A stretch of DNA of 12,975 bases from Prevotella sp. CAG:1092 (GTDB lineage: Bacteria; Bacteroidota; Bacteroidia; Bacteroidales; Bacteroidaceae), in assembly GCA_000436915.1 (NCBI GenBank), contig HF994140.1, positions 1 through 12,975 of the forward strand, read 5' to 3'. The stretch's first letter is position 1; every line of letters starts with the position of its first letter. Positions 1-7,851 of this stretch are shown here, piece by piece. The notes beneath the pieces were generated by a model, which saw nothing but the letters and a program-made list of their open reading frames with translations, was not told the origin of the DNA and did no database searches. The position numbers and the translations under genes were made by a program.

Positions 1-19
1 GACAAAAATAATTTTTGTC
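1..19. repeat. Perfect inverted repeat over the TTG start
   Basis: GACAAAAAT (1-9) and ATTTTTGTC (11-19) are exact reverse complements around one central A at 10. The right arm contains the TTG start codon at 15-17. It could be an operator half lying at the window edge, an RNA fold that hides the start, or chance in AT-rich DNA. The flanking sequence upstream is outside the window. Confidence 0.4.
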
Positions 20-542
20 ATCTACTAAAAGGACAATTATTTCTATTATCTTGTTGGCATTATGCCATACAATGTCGTTTGCTCAAGGTTGGGTGGATGA
101 TATTTGGTTCAATAAGCCAAAGAGTGCTGTTTTTATTAACGATGTCTTTGTAAAAGACTATATTGGTTTTAACGCTGGAAAAGACAGTGGCGTTACCGAT
201 ATAAAAAAAGGTGTACCACTTGACAAACCTCTTGTTATAAATGGTGTTACGTATTATGGTAAAACAAATATAACTTGTGAGAAAAAAATTAATTATACGA
301 CCTTGCAGGAAATTCAAAAAAGTAGATATCCAGATGTCACAGGACCTGTTATGTTCATGATAGAAAGCTATTTTATCATGACAGACGCACAGTCGTATAA
401 ACTGGATGCAGATTACATCTCAAAATGTGTATTGCTTCATAGTACGGACTTTGATGCTTTCAAAGACCAACCTCCATTCTATATCATTCGAGTGTTTACA
501 AAGAGAGAGAGATTTGATTCAACAGGAATCGTCCGTGGATAG
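15..542 (+). CDS. Small secreted protein of unknown function, weakly TonB-plug-like
   Basis: The 175-residue product has a clear signal peptide: a Thr-Lys-Arg n-region, a hydrophobic stretch at about residues 8-18, and a cut after SFAQ near residue 24. The predicted mature protein is therefore periplasmic or surface-exposed. The start is TTG at 15. An in-frame TAA at 9-11 blocks any longer form, and the first in-frame ATG (72) would destroy the signal peptide. The segment from PLVINGVTYYG (about residue 73) to FYIIRVFTK (about 156-164) recalls a TonB-plug fold, in which a short V-I-[ND]-G strand comes early and an I-I-x-[VI]-x-T-K strand comes late. This is resemblance only; I do not recognise the family. 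There are no obvious catalytic motifs. The terminator at 593-635 separates it from the barrel gene downstream. A perfect palindrome (1-19) overlaps the TTG start. Confidence 0.72.
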   Translation: MSSTKRTIISIILLALCHTMSFAQGWVDDIWFNKPKSAVFINDVFVKDYIGFNAGKDSGVTDIKKGVPLDKPLVINGVTYYGKTNITCEKKINYTTLQEIQKSRYPDVTGPVMFMIESYFIMTDAQSYKLDADYISKCVLLHSTDFDAFKDQPPFYIIRVFTKRERFDSTGIVRG

Positions 543-554
543 AAACAAACACTC

Positions 555-580
555 CTAAGCCAAAGGTCTTTTAGGCTTAG
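555..580 (+). other. Short stem-loop after the first gene
   Basis: CTAAGCC (555-561) pairs with GGCTTAG (574-580) around a 12-nt loop. No T-run follows, so it is not a classic terminator on its own. It lies just upstream of the stronger terminator at 593-635 and may help protect the 3' end of the transcript. Confidence 0.35.
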
Positions 581-592
581 CTAATTAAATGA

Positions 593-635
593 GAGACCTA
601 TTCTAGTATGACAAGAATAGGTCTCACTCTTCTTT
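593..635 (+). terminator. Rho-independent terminator of the first gene
   Basis: GAGACCTATTCT (593-604) pairs perfectly with AGAATAGGTCTC (614-625): a 12-bp stem with a 9-nt loop. A T/C-rich tail (ACTCTTCTTT) follows. It sits about 50 nt after the stop codon at 540-542 and isolates that gene from the barrel gene. Confidence 0.8.
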
Positions 636-804
636 CTACGCACATTATCAACAATTTCGTCTTGCAAAAGTTACATTTTTATCTTGCAAAGCAAGCAATA
701 TTCACACTTAAACCACTTAGTATCAATATTTTAAATCAACCATAACTTTTGTAACACAAAGAAAAATAAATCATAAAAATCAAGCAAATTCAAATTCATT
801 TCTA
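636..804. promoter_or_regulatory. AT-rich regulatory region with paired TCTTGCAAA repeats
   Basis: This gene-free stretch carries TCTTGCAAA at 660-668 and again at 682-690. The two copies are exactly 22 nt apart, about two helical turns, so they would lie on the same DNA face. The second copy is part of a small inverted repeat, CTTGC-AAA-GCAAG (683-695). A near-promoter element ATAACTTTTGT (742-752) resembles the better -7 box at 805-812. The spacing suggests a regulator-binding site, but no regulator gene is in the window, so this is inference. Confidence 0.35.
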
Positions 805-812
805 TAACTTTG
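805..812 (+). promoter_or_regulatory. Bacteroidota-type -7 box (TAACTTTG) ahead of the barrel gene
   Basis: TAACTTTG matches the TAnnTTTG -7 consensus of the Bacteroidota primary sigma factor. I see no good TTTG -33 box at the expected distance, so activation by a regulator is plausible. Transcription would begin near 818, giving a leader of about 130 nt that contains the micro-ORF at 848-886. Confidence 0.55.
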
Positions 813-847
813 TGAATAGAAATCATCATTTTTAAAAAAAGAACAAC

Positions 848-886
848 ATGAAATATGATTTGCAACAAATGCAAACATGTAGCTGA
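848..886 (+). CDS. 12-codon micro-ORF in the barrel-gene leader
   Basis: ATG at 848 opens a frame encoding MKYDLQQMQTCS and stops at 884-886, 64 nt before the barrel gene and in a different frame from it. Its initiation context (TTAAAAAAAGAACAACATG) is nearly identical to that of the second micro-ORF at 3148. That repeated context is the main reason to record it. It could be a leader peptide, a remnant of an older gene start, or an unused ATG. The peptide itself has no recognisable motif. Confidence 0.3.
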   Translation: MKYDLQQMQTCS

Positions 887-950
887 ATTCGGAGTTTAGT
901 AATTCATTAGATTAGTCACTGCATTTTATTGCCGTAGAAGTAAAAAATAT

Positions 951-3083
951 ATGAGAATAAAGATTCTACTATGCCTTTGTTTCCTGGCTTCATCCTTGTA
1001 TGCTCAGGAGAACAAAGAGGTGAAGAAGGACGTTAAAGAGGGTGAGGATATTAAGGAGACTGTCCTCGCCGAGGTGGTTGTTATCGGCGATAGTATTTTC
1101 CATTACCCCGACAAGGATGTGTATCGCATCACGAAACATATGCGCAAGGGAAGCTATAACACGGCTCAAATGCTGGACAAGGTCCCAGGGATATCCTATA
1201 ATTATGCCACCAAATCCTTGTCCTACTTGGGTGACAAAAATATCATTATCCTTGTAGACAGTGTAGAAAAAGACGCAGAGTATATAAAAAATCTGAGACA
1301 TATCCGTTTTAGCAAAGTGGAAGTTATACAGAATCCTAGAGGAAAATACGAGTCTTATGATGCCATTATAAATCTGCACCGCAAAACGGATTATGAGGGA
1401 TACGAGAATAATCTGTTTGGGAATGTAGATTTTTACCCGTCAGACCGAAACGGGAAAGGTAAAAGTTTTGGGAACACAGAGTGGAGCGAGTCCTTTACCT
1501 ACACAAAGAACAAGTGGAATGCCATGCTCTATTATTACGGAGATTTTAACCAGGGAGAGAGGAATACATTTCTGACGCGTCGTTATCTGTCCAATGATTA
1601 CATGGAAACAGTAGTTGCCAATGCGGATAATTCACACAACCAAGGGTACATGAACCGAGAAAACACCGTTGGTGTTTCATTGGATTACCAGTTCAATAAA
1701 CGAAATTCAATATCATTAGCATACTTCGTGGAATTCACTGACAATGACGATTTCTCACACAGGACCGTAATCGGTTCGGACCTTCAGGGTGGAAATGCCA
1801 ACACCTTCTATTCGCACTCCAAAGATAAGGATAAGGGCAACAGACAGGGTGCTGCTATATTCTTTCGTGGTGGAACGGATGCATGGAATTACAACAGCAC
1901 GCTGAATTACATAAGAAGGTCATGGGATACCAACAGCTTGTTGTCACGCAGCACGGGATACTACAATCAGGATGACCGCCATCAGATAATGGATCACGTG
2001 TTTGGCGATATGGACATAAACCGTCGATTCCTGAACAAAAAGCTCTATGTGTCTGCTTCCTATAATTTCTTTTGGAAACGTTATGACCAATTCAGGCTCG
2101 GCAACAATGATATCCTAAGCAAGAACACCCTCCTGTATCATTACTTCGGAACCTATCTGTCTTACGAGTTCCCACATCATTTAAGTGTGCATGTGTCAGG
2201 CAATGTACGAAGGTACATTGCCAAAACTCCGTCATTAAGGGATAGTTATATGGGCTATTCCGGTTCAGTCGGACTGTTTAAGAAGATCGGCAAACATAGT
2301 TGGACAAGAATTGACTATTCCAGTACACTGAACAATCCATCGCAAGACAAAACATCCTTGTATGAATATTTCACAGACTCGCTGACTAAGAGAGTCGGTA
2401 ATCCGCTCTTGCGAACTTCTTTGAGACACAACCTTTCCCTGAAGGTTAATATAATGGAAGCCATCACATTGAAGGCAGGCATGAACTACTCTCCGCGTGA
2501 CTTTGCATACATCCGGTCTCTTGAATACGGGAACCTACAGAACGGAAAACAGGCTAACTATATCCTTTCCACGTACCAGAATGGTGAAAACCGGAGCTGG
2601 TGGGTGTCAATGAACTTCAACAGCAATGTGGGCAAATTTAATATTGATGCCAATGTGGGATATAAACACAGGAAGGCACAATATGAGAGTTTCAACAACA
2701 GCAATGGGGGATGGACAGGAAGTGCCCAGGTAAGTTATATGTGGTACAAGAAGAAGCTGTATGCCTGTTTGAGCTACACCCATGATAATTTGTATAACGC
2801 TGAGGCACAGAGTTGGGGCACAAACTATCATGATTTTTTAGGTGTGAATCTGATAAAATCTCTATTCAAAGAAAAACTTCAAATCCAGTTGACATACACC
2901 TTACCGTTTAGTTTCACATCTGAGGAAAACCGCAATTATATTGCTTCGCCGGGCTATGAATACTATTCTTGCCAATCCTCCAAGGATATTATCCATAATT
3001 CTATAACTCTCGCTGTATCATTCAGAATAGATGGCGGTAAAAGTGTAAGGCAATACGATCACGAAATGTCAAAAGAGCGATAG
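951..3083 (+). CDS. TonB-dependent outer-membrane beta-barrel protein (CirA-like, OMP_b-brl_3 type)
   Basis: This is a predicted gated outer-membrane barrel that moves a substrate using TonB/ExbBD energy; the substrate is unknown. A signal peptide covers residues 1-19 (cut after LYA). A short charged linker rich in Lys, Glu and Asp leads into a plug domain at about 40-145, with EVVVIGDS at its start, NTAQMLDKVPGI (70-81), IIILVDS (98-104) and KVEVIQNPRGKYES (122-135). Residues 150-710 have the alternating aromatic/polar pattern of barrel strands. At 710 residues it is shorter than the usual roughly 800-residue members because the N-terminal carboxypeptidase-regulatory-like domain is absent. 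The start ATG follows an A-rich leader (GAAGTAAAAAAT). An MG2 protein follows, a common Bacteroidota pairing. Sampled GC is higher than in that neighbour (31/60 at 2461-2520). Confidence 0.88.
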   Translation: MRIKILLCLCFLASSLYAQENKEVKKDVKEGEDIKETVLAEVVVIGDSIFHYPDKDVYRITKHMRKGSYNTAQMLDKVPGISYNYATKSLSYLGDKNIIILVDSVEKDAEYIKNLRHIRFSKVEVIQNPRGKYESYDAIINLHRKTDYEGYENNLFGNVDFYPSDRNGKGKSFGNTEWSESFTYTKNKWNAMLYYYGDFNQGERNTFLTRRYLSNDYMETVVANADNSHNQGYMNRENTVGVSLDYQFNKRNSISLAYFVEFTDNDDFSHRTVIGSDLQGGNANTFYSHSKDKDKGNRQGAAIFFRGGTDAWNYNSTLNYIRRSWDTNSLLSRSTGYYNQDDRHQIMDHVFGDMDINRRFLNKKLYVSASYNFFWKRYDQFRLGNNDILSKNTLLYHYFGTYLSYEFPHHLSVHVSGNVRRYIAKTPSLRDSYMGYSGSVGLFKKIGKHSWTRIDYSSTLNNPSQDKTSLYEYFTDSLTKRVGNPLLRTSLRHNLSLKVNIMEAITLKAGMNYSPRDFAYIRSLEYGNLQNGKQANYILSTYQNGENRSWWVSMNFNSNVGKFNIDANVGYKHRKAQYESFNNSNGGWTGSAQVSYMWYKKKLYACLSYTHDNLYNAEAQSWGTNYHDFLGVNLIKSLFKEKLQIQLTYTLPFSFTSEENRNYIASPGYEYYSCQSSKDIIHNSITLAVSFRIDGGKSVRQYDHEMSKER

Positions 3084-3147
3084 AATATATTCTTGCAAGA
3101 TATATATATATATACAATCAAATGTTAAACTATTAAAAAAGAACAAC
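3084..3147. promoter_or_regulatory. Leader region with two palindromes and a (TA)7 tract
   Basis: After the barrel stop codon come the 12-bp palindrome AGAATATATTCT (3082-3093), the 10-bp palindrome TCTTGCAAGA (3091-3100) and seven TA repeats (3101-3114). The TCTTGCAA core matches the copies upstream of the barrel gene. No TAnnTTTG box or terminator is evident, so readthrough from the barrel gene is possible. The TA tract could vary in length. Confidence 0.35.
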
Positions 3148-3201
3148 ATGGAAAAAGTATTAACCCTTAAAAGGGTAGGGAAGAGAGAATTTTTACTATA
3201 G
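3148..3201 (+). CDS. 17-codon micro-ORF, possible truncated peptide leader
   Basis: ATG at 3148 opens a frame encoding MEKVLTLKRVGKREFLL, ending with TAG at 3199-3201, 16 nt before the MG2 gene. The initiation sequence TTAAAAAAGAACAACATG is shared with the micro-ORF at 848. The peptide is basic, and its L-x-L-K-R-x-x-K-R-E pattern vaguely recalls N-termini of Bacteroidota GG-type RiPP leaders. It lacks the double-glycine end and any core region. It could be a decayed precursor, a leader peptide regulating the MG2 gene, or noise. An inverted repeat, ACCCTT/AAGGGT (3163-3176), lies inside it. Confidence 0.35.
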   Translation: MEKVLTLKRVGKREFLL

Positions 3202-3217
3202 AAAATAACGACATAAT

Positions 3218-5908
3218 ATGGCATTAACTATGACAAAGAGTAGAACTAAATTAATTTGTATGCTAACCGTGATGTTTCTATCATTATTGTGGAATGCGGT
3301 TAATGCAACAAGTCTAACAACACTTAGACAGAGAATTTTTCATAATCTAAGTGTTCAATCTCAAGAACGTGTTTATCTAAGTTTCAATAACACTCGTTAC
3401 ACATCGGGAGAAGGAGTGTATTTTAGTGCTGATATTGTTTCAGATCCGAATGGTTCTGCTACAAATCTTAGCTCAGTGCTCTATGTCGAACTGTTAGCTC
3501 CCTCTGGATGGATTGTTGATAGACAAAAACTAAAAATAGTTGATGGCCGTGCGAATGGAGCTTTTCAATTGGCAGAGAATATTTCTTCTGGTCTATATGA
3601 AATCAGAGCATACACAGCGTGGATGCTTAACTATACAAATGTAGATGCGACAGAGCAAACCATAGATGTGTCACAGCCTAATTCTACTATTTCTAAAGAG
3701 TGTTGGGGTATATTTTCGAGAGTAATTCCTATATTTGGCAATGACAAATCGCAAATATGTATAGACAACTCCTTTAAAAATTCTGACAAAGAGAAACTTG
3801 ATATAAGATTTTATCCAGAGGGTGGACATATTATCAAGGGACTGCCAACAAGAGTTGCGTTTGAAGCAAAAGATAATTATGGAAGAAATGTAGATATAAA
3901 AGGGTGGTTGACAGACGGAAAGACCAAACTTAGAGAGGTGCATACTACTCATGATGGAAAAGGGGTATTCAACGTGCTTGGTGAAGAAACCTCTGGCAGA
4001 TTAACCTTGGTACTTGATGAAGAAGTGAGAAAAAAAAGTTTCTCTTTGCCAAAACCTTTAGCAGAGGGCTATTCTTTGAAAGTTGACGAAGGTAAACAGA
4101 TGGATATTTGTATTGCAAGAAATTCTCATACTTTAGGTCAGCCTTTAGCTCTTTCAGTATGCTGCCGTGGAAAAATGAACGTATTTAAAGTCCTTGACAT
4201 GCAAAATAGTATGAAAGAAATACTTTCTGTATGTAAAGACTCTTTAACAACGGGAGTCAATGTTGTAACTCTTTATAATCAAAATGGAGCTATATTGGCA
4301 CAGCGTGAAGTCTTTGTCAACAAGCACGATATGGAGAGTAATGTTGATGTAGTGATGCAACCTGTGGAAAAAGTAGACAGTGGATATGGAATGATGGATG
4401 TAGCTATAAAGCTTACAGATAAGTATACGGGAATAGCTTTGGGCGATGAGAATTTTTCTGTATCTGTTTGTAAGAAAGAGAAAGGAATGCAATGCAACTA
4501 CGTAGACGTATTGTCGTATATGCTACTCTCTTCAGAGGTGAGAGGATACGTGAATAATCCACAATTCTATTTTAATAGTAATGATTCACTGAGCAAGAAA
4601 GCACTTGATGTGTTGATGATGGTACAAGGCTGGACTCGCTATGACTATACGCAATTGGCAAAACCAATAGTATCAACGCCAAAATATCCTATAGAAAAAG
4701 GATTGTTAATAGTAGGAAGAATATTAGATGCTAAATACAACTCTGACATTATCTATAGCTCCAACTATACAGGTGATGGATACACAGAACAACAAACAGA
4801 CTTAGGTGAAGGATATGGTGAAAGCAAATATTGGAAACAATGGAATAACCCCAAAAAGAAGTTTTGGTTACGAATGGATCTGCATGCCAATGGAGATTTC
4901 GTGACTGCCGAAAATGGTATTAGTTCTTCAGATTATTTTTCATTCCATATGCCACAATTCTATGGTAAGGGAATGGCTTATTTGATGATGAACAGACAAA
5001 GCATGTCGTCAAGTTCAACAAGTACAACAGGAATAGCAGGGCATCTCTTATCAGAGAAAGAAACGAATGGCAAATTCCTGGAGGATACGCATGTGTTACA
5101 GCTTAATATGCCAATTGCACCATGGCCTCGTCGCTATGACTTTTATGAAACGAATATGCTACAATGTAATAATAAAGCGAACATATCACAAAAGAAATTG
5201 TCACCTTTAGTTGATGGAACTCCTGATTTCTGTATTGACATTAATAGCCTTATGGCTTATATATCATGTGAAAAAGGAAGAGTCGTTAATTTCAGTATGC
5301 ATACATTACAGGTAAACAGACATATAAACCTCATAAATCCAAATATTCTCGATTTTCTACCAAAACTTGGCATAAATGGTAATATAGAGTGTATGGTCAA
5401 TGGTAAGCCTATTTCTTCATTCAATATGCCTGAAGGGTCAATATATTCAAAAAAACAGATGTTCCCTGCAGACATGGCTTTCAAAAGAATAGATGTTTAT
5501 TCCAACTCTATTCCAAGCCGAAATTTATGCATAGATAATGCTAAGCATAATGAAATCGAAATGGCTTCTGCAGGAAAATCTCCTGTGGCAATTCTTAATT
5601 TTGTATCAGACAGCACTCTTTATTCTAATAGTACAAAGTTTGTTGGTAACAAAATAGAATTCAATGGTTACAGTGAACCCATAGAGTTTTATTCGCCAAA
5701 CAATTCTATGAGCCATATCTCTCAAAAAGAATACCAACAAAAAACGTTGTTATGGATTCCAAATCTTACAACCGACGAGACTGGTGTGGCTCATCTATTA
5801 GTGAATAAAGGCTCTTATAATAGGGGAGATTTTTACATCAAAATTGAGGGCATAACAAAAAATGGTAAGTTTATTCATTATGCGAACTCCCTACAGTCCC
5901 TATTTTAA
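3218..5908 (+). CDS. MG2-domain (alpha-2-macroglobulin-like) secreted envelope protein
   Basis: This 896-residue protein has a signal peptide at about 1-30 (hydrophobic LICMLTVMFLSLLW, cut near VNA-TS). An MG2-like domain covers about 50-150, with RVYLSFNNTRYTSGEGVYFS (51-70), SSVLYVELLAPSG (85-97) and SSGLYEIRAYTAWMLNY (123-139). A second conserved block has FYPEGG (198-203) followed by RVAFEAKDNYGR. The VLMMVQGWTRYDY block lies at about residue 465. The C-terminus ends in the G-x-A / Y-I-K-I-E-G strand pattern usual for the family. Such proteins are common beside TonB-type barrels in Bacteroidota and probably act as large surface or periplasmic scaffolds; the exact role is unknown. No thioester motif is seen. 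The start at 3218 is the longest; ATG 3230 is equally possible. GC is low (21/60 at 4381-4440), unlike the barrel gene. Confidence 0.83.
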   Translation: MALTMTKSRTKLICMLTVMFLSLLWNAVNATSLTTLRQRIFHNLSVQSQERVYLSFNNTRYTSGEGVYFSADIVSDPNGSATNLSSVLYVELLAPSGWIVDRQKLKIVDGRANGAFQLAENISSGLYEIRAYTAWMLNYTNVDATEQTIDVSQPNSTISKECWGIFSRVIPIFGNDKSQICIDNSFKNSDKEKLDIRFYPEGGHIIKGLPTRVAFEAKDNYGRNVDIKGWLTDGKTKLREVHTTHDGKGVFNVLGEETSGRLTLVLDEEVRKKSFSLPKPLAEGYSLKVDEGKQMDICIARNSHTLGQPLALSVCCRGKMNVFKVLDMQNSMKEILSVCKDSLTTGVNVVTLYNQNGAILAQREVFVNKHDMESNVDVVMQPVEKVDSGYGMMDVAIKLTDKYTGIALGDENFSVSVCKKEKGMQCNYVDVLSYMLLSSEVRGYVNNPQFYFNSNDSLSKKALDVLMMVQGWTRYDYTQLAKPIVSTPKYPIEKGLLIVGRILDAKYNSDIIYSSNYTGDGYTEQQTDLGEGYGESKYWKQWNNPKKKFWLRMDLHANGDFVTAENGISSSDYFSFHMPQFYGKGMAYLMMNRQSMSSSSTSTTGIAGHLLSEKETNGKFLEDTHVLQLNMPIAPWPRRYDFYETNMLQCNNKANISQKKLSPLVDGTPDFCIDINSLMAYISCEKGRVVNFSMHTLQVNRHINLINPNILDFLPKLGINGNIECMVNGKPISSFNMPEGSIYSKKQMFPADMAFKRIDVYSNSIPSRNLCIDNAKHNEIEMASAGKSPVAILNFVSDSTLYSNSTKFVGNKIEFNGYSEPIEFYSPNNSMSHISQKEYQQKTLLWIPNLTTDETGVAHLLVNKGSYNRGDFYIKIEGITKNGKFIHYANSLQSLF

Positions 5909-5983
5909 CGGGACACTAATGAGTCGAAAATATAGAGTATGATGTTGCAAACTATCTAAAGCAATGTAAAAATTACAACACAG

Positions 5984-6778
5984 ATGAGAATAATTCTATT
6001 TTTTTATATTCTGCTTAACACATGCCTAAGCCAATCTTTGGCAAAAGGCGTTATGCTATATGTTCATAATGACAAAAATGTTAAACAACCATATCTCTAT
6101 GAATTAGAGAAAGAAATGCAAAATTATGATATTGACATGATTGTCTATCCCGTTGATGTAAGCAGAACAATTGGTGAACATACACTTCGCATCGACTCTA
6201 TTATCAGAAATTATAGAGAGAATACAGACAGTCTGGACATATTTATGGTAGCAGACAAGGAAGCAAGTTTCGTGGCCATGGATGTATTATCCAAGGATAC
6301 AGCCATCGTGGCTCTAATTACATTGTCTGGTGCGTTCTGCAATGGTGATGATTATTTCTATAACGAAACTTCTATCACAAAGAACGTGAAGATGCTTGAT
6401 TCTGTATCGTTTGATAACCAAAAAGAGCAATGTCTAAGGATAGCTTACAAGATGATCTCGCAAGCAAAACAAGGGGAAAAAATCAAACAGCCAAGAGGGG
6501 CTGATAACTATATGCAAGCATTATTTACCTTACTTAATAGTCGTTATGGGCATTCACTATTGGAATTCTCCTTGGATAACCACCTAAAGAGTGTTCGTTC
6601 GAAGATCATTCCCCTCTACCAAAGTAAAAACCAATCGAGCGAACTTGATTTGTATATTGGAAAACTTATATACTTGGGGGCATTATACGGAGTAGAATAT
6701 ATTGAACCACAAAGTTATAACTATGATAATATCAGTTCAGAGATAGTAAAGCATATAACTAATCTATTAAAAAATTAA
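5984..6778 (+). CDS. Exported alpha/beta-hydrolase-like protein lacking catalytic residues
   Basis: This 264-residue protein has an N-terminal signal sequence (hydrophobic residues 3-17, cut near LAKG). Its first half parallels the intact hydrolase encoded next. GVMLYVHND (22-30) matches ILIYVNN, a region of alternating charge matches the next helix and strand, and IFMVADKEASFVA (86-98) lies where the neighbour has its nucleophile elbow GFYGASEAGSSA. Asp91-Lys92 occupy the nucleophile-serine position and the flanking glycines are lost. The C-terminal half is shorter and has no recognisable acid or histidine of the triad. I infer a non-enzymatic duplicate, perhaps a partner or binding protein of the hydrolase. 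The coding frame is intact, with no stop codons, so it is probably still made. Only 3 nt separate it from the next gene, suggesting translational coupling. Confidence 0.68.
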   Translation: MRIILFFYILLNTCLSQSLAKGVMLYVHNDKNVKQPYLYELEKEMQNYDIDMIVYPVDVSRTIGEHTLRIDSIIRNYRENTDSLDIFMVADKEASFVAMDVLSKDTAIVALITLSGAFCNGDDYFYNETSITKNVKMLDSVSFDNQKEQCLRIAYKMISQAKQGEKIKQPRGADNYMQALFTLLNSRYGHSLLEFSLDNHLKSVRSKIIPLYQSKNQSSELDLYIGKLIYLGALYGVEYIEPQSYNYDNISSEIVKHITNLLKN

Positions 6779-6781
6779 GCT

Positions 6782-7831
6782 ATGTACAGATATATCATAA
6801 GCCTTATCGCTTTTCTCTTATTTACCAGTATAGCTTTGTGTAACACGGCGTCTTTCGTTTTCCCATCAAACAGTGACACTTTGCGTAATGGTAATGTTAT
6901 TTGTCCTGACGGGAAGAATAAGAAGACGATTCTCATCTATGTTAACAACAGAATGTCAAATAGCAAAGAGAATTTTGAATATTACTCCGAACTTACTGAC
7001 GAACTGCTCGGTGAAGGCATCTCATGTTGCTACTACGATAACCGTCCTCTCCTGCCTGAAGATGCTGCGTTGCCCACCACTTTGTTTGATATGGCAGATG
7101 ATGCTGTGGCCGTATATCATGCGCTGAAGACAAACAAACGGTTCAAGAACTATAAAATCGGATTCTATGGTGCAAGCGAAGCTGGCAGTTCTGCATTGAT
7201 GGCAGCCTCAATGGTTCCTAATCCTGCTTTTCTGGTTCAGCAATCTGCATGTGTTATTCCACAAATTGAGAATGATTTTTTGATATACACAATTTACCAG
7301 TTTAATCTCATTGCAATATTTACCAACCCTAAGTTTTTGGGTATACCTTACTATCGTTATGCCTCCATGATAAGAGAAATAAATGAGGAACTTAAAGACA
7401 AGCATATTAATGATACGAAGGCATATGCCCAGATAATCATTGACAAGTATTTCTCTGATTTAAATGAAGATAAAAAAGCAATATGCAACCGCATTTTGCC
7501 TAAATTGGTTTATGACATGGCAAACAAACTGGGCATCGCCAATCGGCTTATTTGGAATGCAAGACCATATTATCAGAATGTTAAGTGCCCTATTCTGTAT
7601 ATAGGTGGTCTTCAAGATACCAATGTTTTCGGCATCACTAACCTCGTAGAATTTGAAAAGTTCATGTTTGAGAATGACCATAAAAAGTTTAACACTATTC
7701 TTGTAGACGTAAATCATCAAATGCTAACATCTCAAGAAGTATTTGAAAAAAGATACAGACATAAAGAACCTGTAGGAGTGAAAAGGCATTTTATATGGGC
7801 TTCTATTAAGAAATGGATTATGGGTATATAA
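6782..7831 (+). CDS. Exported alpha/beta hydrolase with intact Ser-Asp-His triad
   Basis: This 349-residue protein has a signal peptide (about 1-20, IISLIAFLLFTSIALC). It has the order of a serine hydrolase of the COG1073/S9-like type. A first strand ILIYVNN (50-56) is followed by a helix pair, then the nucleophile elbow GFYGASEAGSSA with Ser132 in G-x-S-x-A-G. The acid is Asp279 in PILYIGGLQDT (270-280) and the histidine is His312 in DVNHQML. All three are correctly spaced, so it is probably an active periplasmic esterase or peptidase; the substrate is unknown. The gap to the upstream gene is 3 nt, and the LanC-like stub starts 20 nt downstream. Its place between MG2 and LanC-like genes suggests a job in trimming or releasing the locus product, which is inference. 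Confidence 0.82.
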   Translation: MYRYIISLIAFLLFTSIALCNTASFVFPSNSDTLRNGNVICPDGKNKKTILIYVNNRMSNSKENFEYYSELTDELLGEGISCCYYDNRPLLPEDAALPTTLFDMADDAVAVYHALKTNKRFKNYKIGFYGASEAGSSALMAASMVPNPAFLVQQSACVIPQIENDFLIYTIYQFNLIAIFTNPKFLGIPYYRYASMIREINEELKDKHINDTKAYAQIIIDKYFSDLNEDKKAICNRILPKLVYDMANKLGIANRLIWNARPYYQNVKCPILYIGGLQDTNVFGITNLVEFEKFMFENDHKKFNTILVDVNHQMLTSQEVFEKRYRHKEPVGVKRHFIWASIKKWIMGI

Positions 7832-7851
7832 ATGATAAAAAACAAGGGATT

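Noticed and set aside
5919..5942. Seven-codon frame (MSRKYRV) between the MG2 and hydrolase-like genes
   Set aside because: It is very short, has no shared initiation box like the other two micro-ORFs, and nothing else supports it.
7813..7851. Earlier ATG for the LanC-like stub
   Set aside because: It overlaps the end of the hydrolase gene, and the LanC-like pattern begins after the ATG at 7852, which has an A-rich, AAGGGA-containing upstream sequence.
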